Shown: piece by piece, positions 34,953 to 42,714 of the stretch | Numbering within the stretch: position 1 is the first letter of the stretch | How the letters are laid out: every line of letters starts with the position of its first letter | NCBI GenBank assembly: GCA_019638455.1 | Contig: JAHBTU010000003.1 | Location: 248,001 to 312,000 of the forward strand | Source: Saprospiraceae bacterium | GTDB lineage: Bacteria > Bacteroidota > Bacteroidia > Chitinophagales > Saprospiraceae | DNA: 64,000 bases | Reading direction: 5' to 3' | Program-made: the position numbers and the translations under genes | The notes under the pieces: model-generated | The model's input: only the letters and a program-made list of their open reading frames with translations | The model's database searches: none | What the model was told of the DNA's origin: nothing

Positions 34953-36389
34953 TCAATCCAGCACCAGCTCGAACTCGACGCGGCGATTGTACTCGCGTCC
35001 CTCTTTGGTGTTGTTGTCCGAGACAGGGCGCTCTTGGCCAAAGCCTGCATAGCGCAAGCGATTGGTCTTGATACCGCGGAACACCAGATAATCGTAACAC
35101 GCCTTGGCGCGAGCTTCCGAGAGCTTTAGGTTTTTCATTTCGTCGCCCACGTTGTCCGTGTGTCCGCTGATGGAAAGCGTGTAGTCGGGATATTCGCGCA
35201 AGATATCCACCATCTCGTCGAGCACTGGGAAAGAGTGGTTTTTCAGCACCGCTTTTCCGGTCTCAAACTGGACGGAGCGCGTAGCTACTTTGAGGCGTTG
35301 CTTCACCTCTTGTTTCACCTCTGGGCAACCAAAATTGGAGGCTGGGCCAGCTGTGTTGGGGCATTTGTCGTCTTTGTCTGGTACGCCGTCGCCATCGCTG
35401 TCCACCACTTTTTCCTCTTTTGCCTCTGGGCAGCCGTGGTTGGCTGCCGTGCCGGGCACGTTCGGGCATTTGTCCAATCTGTCGGGCACACCATCGCCGT
35501 CGCTGTCTTTGTCTGCGGCCTGTTCTTCCGGGCAGCCAAAATTGGAAGCAGGTCCCGGTTCGGTCGGGCATTTGTCGTCCTTGTCAGGCACGCCATCGAA
35601 ATCCGTGTCGGGGCAGCCGTTCCAACGGCCAGCGATGGTCGGGCATTCGTCGTCTTTGTCGGGGAAGCCATCACCGTCGGTGTCGGGGCAGCCTTTGGTT
35701 TCGATAGGGCCGGGGTCGTTGGGGCATTCGTCTTCGTGGTCGCCGAGGCCATCCTTGTCCGCGTCGGGGCATCCGAGCGCGGTGGCAGGCCCTGCCAAGT
35801 CGGGGCACTTGTCCAAGGCATCCGGCGTTCCGTCGCCGTCGCGGTCGGGCGGAAGCACTGGTTTTGGTTCGGCTTTGTGCAACAAGTAAACATAGCCTAC
35901 TCCGAGTTGTATGTTGTCGCGTTTGTCCTGAGTGGCCTTGCGGTATTCCCCCTGCACGTTGACGAAGGCATATTTTGAAACACGAATATTAAGCCCTGCG
36001 CCGAAGGGGAATTGCAAATGGCCGTTGTCGAAATCTTCGAGGAAATACCCCGCCCCGCCAAACGCATACGGTGATATTTTGGCATCGTTGCGCATGTTGC
36101 CAATGTGGAAAACGAGGTCGAGACTGGTAGTGACGGTATTTTCGGGGATGGCAGGCAACTTGGCAAGCCCCAGTTTGAAGGGTATGCCTACGTTCAAAAA
36201 CGGGGCGATGTTGCGAAAATAGCCTATTTCAAAGCCTTGCCCCAGTCGCAGGTCTTCGCTATTCAGAATGCCGTAGCTAAGGAAATCAAGTTTGGCATGG
36301 AGAGCGTTGGGGAATTCGGCATTCTGGGCTTGAGTGGTTGGGAATTGCAGGCATAGCGCCAGCAGGATTAGTAGAAAGAGTTTTCTCAT
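34953..36389 (-). CDS. OmpA-family protein with thrombospondin type 3 calcium repeats
   Basis: A 478-residue envelope protein. Signal peptide MRKLFLLILLALCLQFPTTQAQ; an N-terminal ~175-residue beta-barrel-like domain (FEIGYFRNIAPFLNVGIPFKLG, SPYAFGGAGYFLEDF, AFVNVQGEYRKA); then about six thrombospondin type 3 repeats (DRDGDGTPDALDKCPDLAGP and variants), each an Asp-rich calcium loop; and a C-terminal OmpA peptidoglycan-binding domain (VQFETGKAVLKN, YTLSISGHTDNVGDEMKNLK, LSEARAKACYDYL, RLRYAGFGQERP, EYNRRVEFEL). It would anchor the outer membrane to peptidoglycan. The ATG at 36387-36389 opens the signal peptide; the frame extends upstream without one. Confidence 0.93.
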   Translation of the reverse strand: MRKLFLLILLALCLQFPTTQAQNAEFPNALHAKLDFLSYGILNSEDLRLGQGFEIGYFRNIAPFLNVGIPFKLGLAKLPAIPENTVTTSLDLVFHIGNMRNDAKISPYAFGGAGYFLEDFDNGHLQFPFGAGLNIRVSKYAFVNVQGEYRKATQDKRDNIQLGVGYVYLLHKAEPKPVLPPDRDGDGTPDALDKCPDLAGPATALGCPDADKDGLGDHEDECPNDPGPIETKGCPDTDGDGFPDKDDECPTIAGRWNGCPDTDFDGVPDKDDKCPTEPGPASNFGCPEEQAADKDSDGDGVPDRLDKCPNVPGTAANHGCPEAKEEKVVDSDGDGVPDKDDKCPNTAGPASNFGCPEVKQEVKQRLKVATRSVQFETGKAVLKNHSFPVLDEMVDILREYPDYTLSISGHTDNVGDEMKNLKLSEARAKACYDYLVFRGIKTNRLRYAGFGQERPVSDNNTKEGREYNRRVEFELVLD

Positions 36390-36600
36390 TGCTATCTCAT
36401 TGAATGTTCGGCAAGGGGAAAACAAAACGGATGCCAATAACAGGTATGGGTTAAAGCAGGGGGGCGCGAAAACGTCAGCTAAGCGACAAAGGCGGGGAGA
36501 GTGCGAGCGATTTGGGGGCAATGGAAATGTCAGGGGGGCAACAATAGCGCAAACGGCTCATTGTTACCCCCCGTGTGATTGTTGTGCGTATGACCCGTCA

Positions 36601-38019
36601 TCACGGGAAAATACCCATCGAAATATAGTCGCTGGCAATTTTTTTCAGCGAGCAGACAAACGCCGCGGTGCGCACATCGCCAATGTCGGGATGCTGCTTC
36701 ATGGTGTCGCGGATTTGCTGATAGGCAGTAATCATGGTGTCCTCCAAGCCGGAGTTGACAAGTTCCACTTCGGTGCCGCCGCGGGTGAGGAAATCGCGCT
36801 CGCGGTCGCCGATGGTCTTGCCGGTGAGTTCCTGCACTTTGTTGAGGATGCCTTCGAAGGCATTGTGTTGGAAGCGGTTTTCGAGGCGACCAAAACGGTG
36901 GTGCGAGAGGTTTTTGAGCCACTCGAAGTACGAAACCGTCACGCCGCCCGCATTGATGTAAAAGTCCGGCAGGGTCACGATGCCTTTCTTGGTCAGGATT
37001 GGGTCGGCATCGGCGGTGATGGGGCCGTTGGCAGCTTCGGCGATTATTTTCGCTTTGATGCGAGCGGCATTTTCCACGGTGATTTGATTCTCAAGCGCGG
37101 CGGGCACAAGAATGTCACATTCGAGCTCGAGCGCGGCCAGATTGTTGGGCAGCGCGGTGGAGCCGGGGAAGCCCATGATGGACCCCGTTTCTTTGCGGAA
37201 AGCCAACAGTTTCTCCACGTCTATGCCGCTTTCGCAGTAAATGGAGCCTTCGCGCTCGGCCACTCCGATGATTTTCACGTCGCCTTCTTGCTGGCTGATG
37301 AGGGCGGTATTGCTGCCCACGTTGCCCAGCCCCTGCACCACCATCGTTTTGCCCGCGATGCCTTTGGTGAGGCCAAGTTTTTTCATGTCGTCGGCAAAAG
37401 AGACCGCTTCGCGCAAGCCATAGAACACGCCGCGTCCGGTAGCCTCGGCGCGTCCGCGAATGCCGTTTTGAGTGACGGGTTTGCCGGTGACGCAACCAAT
37501 GGAGTCTATCTCGCCGTGGCGGAACGCCTGATAGGTGTCGAGAATCCAAGCCATTTCGCGGGGGCCGGTGCCGTAGTCGGGCGCAGGCACGTCAATGCCG
37601 GGGCCGATAAAGTTCTTTTTGACTAGTTCGGTAGTATAGCGGCGCGTGATGTTCTGCAGCTGCTCCGTGCTGTATTTGGCCGGGTTGATTTTGATGCCGC
37701 CTTTTGCGCCGCCAAAAGGCACGTCCACGAGCGCGCACTTGTACGACATGAGCGCGGCGAGCGCCATCACCTCGTCTTGGTCAACGGTTTCTGCATAACG
37801 GATGCCGCCCTTGGTGGGCAGACGGTGGTGGGAGTGTTGCACGCGATAAGCCTCGATAACCTCATAATCGCCGTTGAGGCGGCGGATGGGGAAACGAATC
37901 TGAAGCACGAGGTTGCACGCTTTGATTTGCGCCACAAGCCCCTCAGGGATGTCGGTGAAGGCGGCAGCCTTGTCCACGTAGTCTTCTACGCTTTTGAAGA
38001 AGCTAATTTTTCCACTCAT
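36601..38019 (-). CDS. gdhA: Glutamate dehydrogenase (Glu/Leu/Phe/Val dehydrogenase family)
   Basis: A 472-residue NAD(P)-dependent enzyme interconverting glutamate and 2-oxoglutarate plus ammonia. Key segments: HHRLPTKGGIRYAETVDQDEV (substrate-binding Lys), MSYKCALVDVPFGGAKGGI (catalytic Lys), GPGIDVPAPDYGTGPREMAW (Asp), and the Rossmann motif VVQGLGNVGSNTA. The alpha-ketoglutarate-specific form seems likely from the TKGG and GGAKGG loops, but Leu/Phe/Val specificity cannot be excluded. The start overlaps the end of the upstream CcmD-like gene by 17 bp, so translation may be coupled. Confidence 0.92.
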   Translation of the reverse strand: MSGKISFFKSVEDYVDKAAAFTDIPEGLVAQIKACNLVLQIRFPIRRLNGDYEVIEAYRVQHSHHRLPTKGGIRYAETVDQDEVMALAALMSYKCALVDVPFGGAKGGIKINPAKYSTEQLQNITRRYTTELVKKNFIGPGIDVPAPDYGTGPREMAWILDTYQAFRHGEIDSIGCVTGKPVTQNGIRGRAEATGRGVFYGLREAVSFADDMKKLGLTKGIAGKTMVVQGLGNVGSNTALISQQEGDVKIIGVAEREGSIYCESGIDVEKLLAFRKETGSIMGFPGSTALPNNLAALELECDILVPAALENQITVENAARIKAKIIAEAANGPITADADPILTKKGIVTLPDFYINAGGVTVSYFEWLKNLSHHRFGRLENRFQHNAFEGILNKVQELTGKTIGDRERDFLTRGGTEVELVNSGLEDTMITAYQQIRDTMKQHPDIGDVRTAAFVCSLKKIASDYISMGIFP

Positions 38020-38242
38020 TTTTGTCGTCGTTGAGTTGGTGCTCTAATCTGGTTAGTTTACGTTCCAAGCGCACGAGATACCAAACGATGCCGAGGAAAA
38101 TGAGCAAAATAACGCCGACCACGACGTTGATTTTGCCCGTCTCGCGCATGAAATCGCGGTTGCCCTGCGCCCAAGAGACGGGCAAAGATATTGTCAGCAG
38201 CAAAATAATAATGAAAACTTTGCGGGTGCGAAAAAATTTCAT
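38003..38242 (-). CDS. CcmD-family small membrane protein
   Basis: A 79-residue protein with a signal/TM segment MKFFRTRKVFIIILLLTISLPVSWAQ, a short loop (RDFMRETGKI) and a second TM NVVVGVILLIFLGIVWYLVRLERKL followed by a basic/acidic helix (RLEHQLNDDKNEWKN). The GK-x(0,1)-(Y/N)VVV-x-V-I-L-x-L-G...Y-L-x-R-L-(E/D)-R-K pattern is that of Bacteroidota CcmD-like proteins associated with cytochrome c maturation. No other ccm genes are in the window. The 3' end overlaps the start of gdhA, a curious pairing. Confidence 0.72.
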   Translation of the reverse strand: MKFFRTRKVFIIILLLTISLPVSWAQGNRDFMRETGKINVVVGVILLIFLGIVWYLVRLERKLTRLEHQLNDDKNEWKN

Positions 38243-38414
38243 GTTCCGAAAATGCTAAAAAGTTGTGTTTTTTTGGAAAAACAAAAAAGGAGTTTGCGCG
38301 AAAGGCAATAGGGGAGCACAAAACCTGTGGCGTTGGTCGGCACACGCGGCGGCAATCACGCGCGCCGTCGTTCCCATCAGGGCCAATAAGCGTTGAGTTC
38401 CCCGCTCTTGCGCC

Positions 38415-38633
38415 TCACTTCGGGCACTCCCCTCTCTTGTATTCCTTGATGCCCGCGCATTGGGCCATGCAGGCATTGCTGTAAGTCTTGTTGTTGCAGC
38501 CGCACACCGGGTCGTATTGCATGGTGCACACACAGTCGGCAGAAATGGGTTTTTCCGCGCACTTGTTTGATTTGCAGGAGAGGGCAAAGGACAGCAGCGA
38601 AACGGAAGCCACCGTGAGGAAAATGTTTTTCAT
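38415..38633 (-). CDS. Kazal-type protease-inhibitor lipoprotein
   Basis: A 72-residue protein. The N-terminus MKNIFLTVASVSLLSFALSC is a lipoprotein signal with lipobox FALSC; residues ~34-70 form a Kazal domain: CVCTMQYDPVCGCNNKTYSN and CMAQCAGIKEYKRGEC, with the usual six-cysteine spacing and the Y-x-N-x-C core. Kazal domains inhibit serine proteases, so the likely role is protection from host, predator or self proteases at the cell envelope, though some bacterial Kazal-like proteins have no known target. It is a stand-alone gene between purQ and the CcmD-like gene, all on the minus strand. Confidence 0.85.
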   Translation of the reverse strand: MKNIFLTVASVSLLSFALSCKSNKCAEKPISADCVCTMQYDPVCGCNNKTYSNACMAQCAGIKEYKRGECPK

Positions 38634-38690
38634 AAGTTGAACTTTGTTTTGTGGATGAAAGAGATATTGAAAAAAAAGATTCGGGTTCCA

Positions 38691-39395
38691 TCACACCAAA
38701 GCCACACTCGCCAGCAGCGATTCAAAAAGCCCTCGCCCGTCGGTGTTGCCCAACACCTCCTCGGCGGCGCGTTCAGGGTGAGGCATCATGCCAAACACGT
38801 TGCGGCGCTCATTGCAAATGCCCGCGATGTTCCGGGCTGCCCCGTTGGGGTTGGCGGATTCCGTCACTTCCCCAGCGGGGGTGCAATAGCGAAAAAGCAC
38901 TTGGTCGTTGCGTTCCAGCGCGTCGAGTGTTTTTTCATCAGCAAAATAACGACCCTCCGCATGAGCAATGGGGATTTTCAGCGCCTTTGTCAAATCCAAC
39001 TCCGCCGTGACGGGCGACCGGTTGGTGACGGGGCGCAACCACACGTTTTTGCAGATAAATTGCTGGTTGGCATTGCGCAGCAAGACTCCGGGCAACAGAT
39101 GCGACTCGCAGAGCACCTGAAACCCATTGCAAACGCCGAACACATACCCTCCTGCCGCAGCAAACTCCTTCACGGCTTGCATGATGGGCGAAAACTGGGC
39201 GATGGCCCCGGCACGCACATAGTCGCCGTAGGAAAAGCCGCCGGGCAACACCACGCAGTCGCCATCGCCAAAGCCGGGCAAGTCCTTGTCTTTGTGCCAA
39301 ATTTTGGTCACCTCTTGGCCCATCACATCGCCGAGCACATGCACCATGTCGTCGTCGCAATTGGAACCGGGAAAAACGATAACACCAAATTTCAT
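38691..39395 (-). CDS. purQ: Phosphoribosylformylglycinamidine synthase subunit PurQ
   Basis: A 234-residue class I glutamine amidotransferase that supplies ammonia for FGAM synthesis in purine biosynthesis, working with PurL and PurS. Visible: [19 protein letters not shown], the oxyanion segment [17 protein letters not shown], nucleophile Cys in [11 protein letters not shown] and the His/Glu pair in [11 protein letters not shown]. The length fits the small PurQ type. The ATG at 39393-39395 was chosen because the family starts [12 protein letters not shown]; the frame continues 27 codons upstream into the repeat at 39417. No purS or purL adjoins it. Confidence 0.95.
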   Translation of the reverse strand: MKFGVIVFPGSNCDDDMVHVLGDVMGQEVTKIWHKDKDLPGFGDGDCVVLPGGFSYGDYVRAGAIAQFSPIMQAVKEFAAAGGYVFGVCNGFQVLCESHLLPGVLLRNANQQFICKNVWLRPVTNRSPVTAELDLTKALKIPIAHAEGRYFADEKTLDALERNDQVLFRYCTPAGEVTESANPNGAARNIAGICNERRNVFGMMPHPERAAEEVLGNTDGRGLFESLLASVALV

Positions 39396-39416
39396 TGAGC
39401 AAAATTTATGGTTGAT

Positions 39417-39520
39417 ATACCTTGATTCGTTAGGATTTGTCAGTTCATCATGCTCGCTCTCCTTGATTTTGAACAAATTGCGCTTTTAGCCATGCCCAAA
39501 ACTTGGCGGCGTGAAATATA
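39417..39520 (+). repeat. Copy B of the ~105-bp intergenic repeat with a micro-ORF
   Basis: Full-length similarity to 7137-7242. It keeps the reading frame ending [18 protein letters not shown] and a stop at the same place. It lies between purQ and the DUF6427 gene, on the upstream side of purQ. Confidence 0.65.
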
Positions 39521-39574
39521 AAAGGTTCTGAACGTTTGCCATGACACGAAACCCGCCGAAAAGCGAGATGGGCA

Positions 39575-40585
39575 TCACAGGGCGTGCAGCACTTCTGTCA
39601 GCTCATCGTAAAACTGAACACACAAAACAAGCCCCAACATGAGCCAATGCAAGAGGCCCGCCAGCGAACGGTTTTGTATGGAAGTTATAGAAAACGACAT
39701 AAAGAGTCCCAAAGGGACAGCCATTAGCACAAAATGAGCCGCCAGCGGTTGGTACTGCAACATAGCGGTCAGCCCCGCCACCCACCAGAACCAATACAGC
39801 GCGCTGATGCACTTCTGCGCCTGTATGAGTCTGCGATACATATAGGCCCCATAACTCAGCAACGCCACCACCGCCAACAACCCTGGCAAAATCAATTGTA
39901 TCCAAGTCTTTTGGTCGAAAGTAGTGTCGAAATCATAGAAATGAAAGAGGCCGCCCAATTGCACCCTCCAAAACAACCAGCCCCTGTCGCCCCAAAAATA
40001 CCACAGCCAAGCGAGAAAAAAAGCCACCACCACCCCCGTCAACGACACCATCTGCTCCCGAAAAGTGTAGGAGCGCATGATGTTGAGGCTAAAAAATACC
40101 GCAATCAACAGAAAAATAGCGGGTGGGTAGAACAAGGCTGCCACCGCCGTCCAGAAGGCTGCATCGAACACCAGCGCCGTCGCTTTGGGCTGATTGTAAG
40201 CCCTGAACACGCGCCGCAAAATGACAGGCAAAAACGTGGCCGCCACCAACGGCGGCGACAAAAACAAAAAATCGGGCAGGCAAGCAGCCACCAATGCATA
40301 AAACAGCCCCGGAAACCAGTTGCGCTCACCCATCAACCGAAACTCATCGGCCAACACATTTACGGAAAGCGCTTGCAAGAACACCAACATTGCCGCAGCG
40401 AGGGCCGACCAGCGTGGGTAAGCGGCTGCCCAATCGAACCACGCACGATACAGCACGCCACCTTCCGGGATTCCAAGAGTGGAGGTGTCTATTTTGCCCA
40501 GCAGTGCCGCGAGGTGAGTAAGCCCCACATAAAGCGCGAGCGTGATGGCAGTAGTGAACTGATTGTTGCGAAATAGGGCAAGCAC
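39575..40585 (-). CDS. DUF6427-family integral membrane protein
   Basis: A 336-residue protein with about nine hydrophobic segments, starting MLALFRNNQFTTAITLALYVGL. The N-terminal F(R/K)-x-N motif, LPDFLFLSPPLVAATFLPV, and the arrangement of TMs match the DUF6427 family, confined to Bacteroidota. Its role is unknown; related proteins are often encoded beside cell-envelope genes. The upstream side is a repeat-rich scar (40617-41084), so its native promoter context may have been changed. Confidence 0.82.
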   Translation of the reverse strand: MLALFRNNQFTTAITLALYVGLTHLAALLGKIDTSTLGIPEGGVLYRAWFDWAAAYPRWSALAAAMLVFLQALSVNVLADEFRLMGERNWFPGLFYALVAACLPDFLFLSPPLVAATFLPVILRRVFRAYNQPKATALVFDAAFWTAVAALFYPPAIFLLIAVFFSLNIMRSYTFREQMVSLTGVVVAFFLAWLWYFWGDRGWLFWRVQLGGLFHFYDFDTTFDQKTWIQLILPGLLAVVALLSYGAYMYRRLIQAQKCISALYWFWWVAGLTAMLQYQPLAAHFVLMAVPLGLFMSFSITSIQNRSLAGLLHWLMLGLVLCVQFYDELTEVLHAL

Positions 40586-40616
40586 GGCGCGAAGGTCGGC
40601 AAAAGGCTTTATTCTG

Positions 40617-40624
40617 CAAATTTA
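40617..40624 (-). promoter_or_regulatory. Possible -7 element for the DUF6427 gene
   Basis: Read on the minus strand the octamer is TAAATTTG, fitting TAnnTTTG, 32 bp before the start codon. No TTG is found at the right distance, so support is partial. Confidence 0.35.
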
Positions 40625-40681
40625 GATTTGGAGCAAAACTTAGGTAGAGGGTAGAGGGTTGTGGGACTTACTTTTTTGCCC

Positions 40682-40770
40682 TTGTTGGTGTCCCGCCAAC
40701 AAGAATCGGTGGAATGAGAGGACAAAAGAAACCGCTCACTCCACCGTTGCTGTTGGCGGGACACCAACAG
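40682..40770. repeat. Palindromic element TGTTGGTGTCCCGCCAACA / inverse
   Basis: The left arm (about 40682-40713) starts TTGTTGGTGTCCCGCCAACA and ends CGGTGGA; the right arm (about 40740-40770) is its inverse, TCCACCG...TGTTGGCGGGACACCAACA. Each arm also contains its own TGTTGG/CCAACA mini-hairpin. The right arm lies at the point where the smpB reading frame stops matching, and forms the last codons of the stump. Confidence 0.75.
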
Positions 40771-40870
40771 CGCCAGCAATGCCCGCATCGTACTGTTGCA
40801 CGAAGTAGTACTCGAACGCGGCCTTGCGGTTCGTGATTTCGACTTTTTGTTTTCTTTTCTCTTTTGCCAT
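40736..40870 (-). pseudogene. smpB: smpB stump: first ~31 codons fused to a palindromic element
   Basis: The minus strand reads MAKEKRKQKVEITNRKAAFE then YYFVQQYDAGIA, which is the N-terminus of SsrA-binding protein SmpB (basic start, I-x-NRKA-x-(F/H)EY, then (Y/F)-x-AGI). In SmpB the next residues should be LxGTEIKSIR; instead the frame runs into the palindromic element and stops after 13 unrelated residues. None of the remaining ~120 codons lies nearby. SmpB is needed for tmRNA ribosome rescue and is nearly universal, so an intact copy is expected elsewhere. A TACCTTTG -7 box (40886-40893 on the minus strand) is still present, but its -33 region has been replaced by the 185-bp repeat. Confidence 0.75.
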
Positions 40871-40885
40871 GGTTGAAAAAGCCGC

Positions 40886-40893
40886 CAAAGGTA
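40886..40893 (-). promoter_or_regulatory. Orphaned -7 box of the smpB stump
   Basis: TACCTTTG on the minus strand, 15 bp before the smpB start codon. Only 6 bp separate it from the 185-bp repeat, so the original -33 element appears lost. Confidence 0.5.
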
Positions 40894-40899
40894 CAGCAG

Positions 40900-41084
40900 T
40901 ATACCCAGATTAAAGAGGATTTGAACCTGCCGGTTGGTAAGGCAGGGATTTCCTTGATTGATTTGCATGATTTCCAAAGGATTGCGAGCACCGTTCGTTC
41001 AAAACCACCTTGTCAGACCCTGTACTCAGGGGCTTGCCCGGCCAAGTGAAGCGGACGGGGCTGATTTGCGTTGACTATAACATG
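40900..41084 (+). repeat. 185-bp dispersed repeat, copy 2
   Basis: Matches 28458-28643 along its length, with one missing base and a handful of substitutions (for example GGGGCTTGCCCGG for GGGACTTGCCCGG). It lies between the smpB stump and a T9SS gene. Confidence 0.9.
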
Positions 41085-41148
41085 GTGGTGTCGGCGCAAC
41101 ATCCTAACTTGCGATAGATTTTTGTTTTCTTACGCAAACCAACCACTG

Positions 41149-42714
41149 ATGATGAAAAAGACAGTCTTCCAGCCTTTCCGCGCCAAGCCAATTCTGTCCT
41201 TAGGGATTAGCGGCCTACTGATTTCATGCCTCATGCATGGTTGGGCTACATCAATCCTCCTACATATCCATTCGAGAACGATATGCGAGTGTATGGCCAC
41301 TGCTTGTGAGGGATGGCCATTGCACGATAGCCTAGCCCGGTTCACCAACGGGCAGGGCGCTCGCATGCGCCGATGCCTGAGCGAGCCGGTCGGCGTCGTC
41401 GGCGACGCGAAAATCCAGGACATCGTCGTCACCGGCCAAGTGACTTGGGACACCCCCATCGCCAACGTCATCGTCGAGCCTGAGGCGGTGCTGACCATCA
41501 ACGCCCCGGTGACCATGCAAGAGAACGCCCGCATATACATGCGTCGGGGCGACGGGGAGGGGACGGTGTCTGGCGGGCAGCTGAGGGTGTTCTCGACGAT
41601 TACGGCGGTGTGCGACAAGTTGTGGGGTGGCGTGGTGGTGGAAGGCCATGGGAGCCGCTCCCAAAGCACTGTCTATCAGGGCAGGGCGTATGTGGGCGTG
41701 GGCGGGGTGCTTGAGCACGCCCGCCGGGCGATTCTTGTCAACGGGCTGAACCCCGTGACGGGCTTTCCCGTGCTTAGTGGCGGCGGGGGCATGGTGGGGG
41801 CGCAGGGAGCGGTGTTTCGCAACAACGAGGTGGACGTGGAGTTCGGGCCTTACTTTGCGTCCTTGAACAGGGCTTACTTCACGGGCAGCATTTTTGATGA
41901 CCCTTGCCGGTTTGTCACCGACGACGGCTATCGGGGCGGGCGGGCGCCCACGCATCTTTTTTTGAAGGGTGTTTTCGGTGTCAGGCTGGCCGATTGCGTT
42001 TTCACTGACGACAGGACCGATTCTTACTCGCTCCCCAAGACGCGCGGCATCGGCATCTATTCCGAGGATGCGGGCTTTTTCATGTATCGCACCAACCGTT
42101 TCTTCGGCCTGTTTCGCGGCATATATGTGTCGCAAACCAGCCCAACGGCGGGAGTATCCATTCGGGGAGGGATATTTGAGGCGTGCTTCGACGGCGTACA
42201 TGCCACGGACAATGCCATCCTGGCCATTGACGACAACACGTTCACGCTGCGACGCCCCGATTTTTTCACCGGCCCTGCGTCGCAACTGTTCAGGGCGATT
42301 TACGTGGAGGGAGGAACGGCCACCATAGGCCTGGACGGCAACGTGTTCGTTGGTGACGACACGGTCTTGCTCTTCGGGACGGAAGTGCTGTCCATCGGGG
42401 GAAGCAACAAGGTTTTTTCTGGCAACGTCTACCACGAACTGTACGTCGGCAACAGGGCGTACGGGCTAAACGGCGTCGCCTCTGCCGATGGCCTGATTTT
42501 TAGCGGGCTGATGTACGAGTGCAGCTCCTTCACAAGGAGCTTGGAACACGACAACTTGGTGGCCCTTGGCGCCACTATTCGGCCGGAACAGGGGCGGAAA
42601 ACTAATTTAGGCGCCCCGATTTCGACCGGCAACCGCTATCTCGATTTGGTGGGGCAACAATTTACAAACAATGGGGCACCTATTTTCTACCATCATATCG
42701 AAAACACAACGTAA
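41149..42714 (+). CDS. N-terminal part of a disrupted T9SS beta-helix protein
   Basis: A 521-residue reading frame starting MMKKTVFQPFRAKPILSL with a signal peptide, then long stretches of beta-helix-like turns (VEPEAVLTINAPVTMQENA, LWGGVVVEGHGS, AVFRNNEVDVEFGPYF, GIYVSQTSPTAG, VFSGNVYHELYVGN). It lacks its own T9SS tail and ends at a TAA (42712-42714). Reading through that codon, the frame stays open another ~500 bases with sensible protein sequence, so this is probably the 5' part of a longer gene. Codon use and composition do not change at the stop. It is related in style to the beta-helix protein at 10513, but not closely. Confidence 0.65.
   Translation: MMKKTVFQPFRAKPILSLGISGLLISCLMHGWATSILLHIHSRTICECMATACEGWPLHDSLARFTNGQGARMRRCLSEPVGVVGDAKIQDIVVTGQVTWDTPIANVIVEPEAVLTINAPVTMQENARIYMRRGDGEGTVSGGQLRVFSTITAVCDKLWGGVVVEGHGSRSQSTVYQGRAYVGVGGVLEHARRAILVNGLNPVTGFPVLSGGGGMVGAQGAVFRNNEVDVEFGPYFASLNRAYFTGSIFDDPCRFVTDDGYRGGRAPTHLFLKGVFGVRLADCVFTDDRTDSYSLPKTRGIGIYSEDAGFFMYRTNRFFGLFRGIYVSQTSPTAGVSIRGGIFEACFDGVHATDNAILAIDDNTFTLRRPDFFTGPASQLFRAIYVEGGTATIGLDGNVFVGDDTVLLFGTEVLSIGGSNKVFSGNVYHELYVGNRAYGLNGVASADGLIFSGLMYECSSFTRSLEHDNLVALGATIRPEQGRKTNLGAPISTGNRYLDLVGQQFTNNGAPIFYHHIENTT

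Noticed and set aside
35290..35850. Regular DNA repeats in the OmpA gene that could look like a CRISPR or tandem array
   Set aside because: They encode thrombospondin type 3 calcium loops in frame; spacing and sequence follow the protein repeat.
40736..41084. Insertion sequence disrupting smpB
   Set aside because: No transposase ORF or matched terminal repeats around a complete element; only short palindromic and 185-bp repeats are present.
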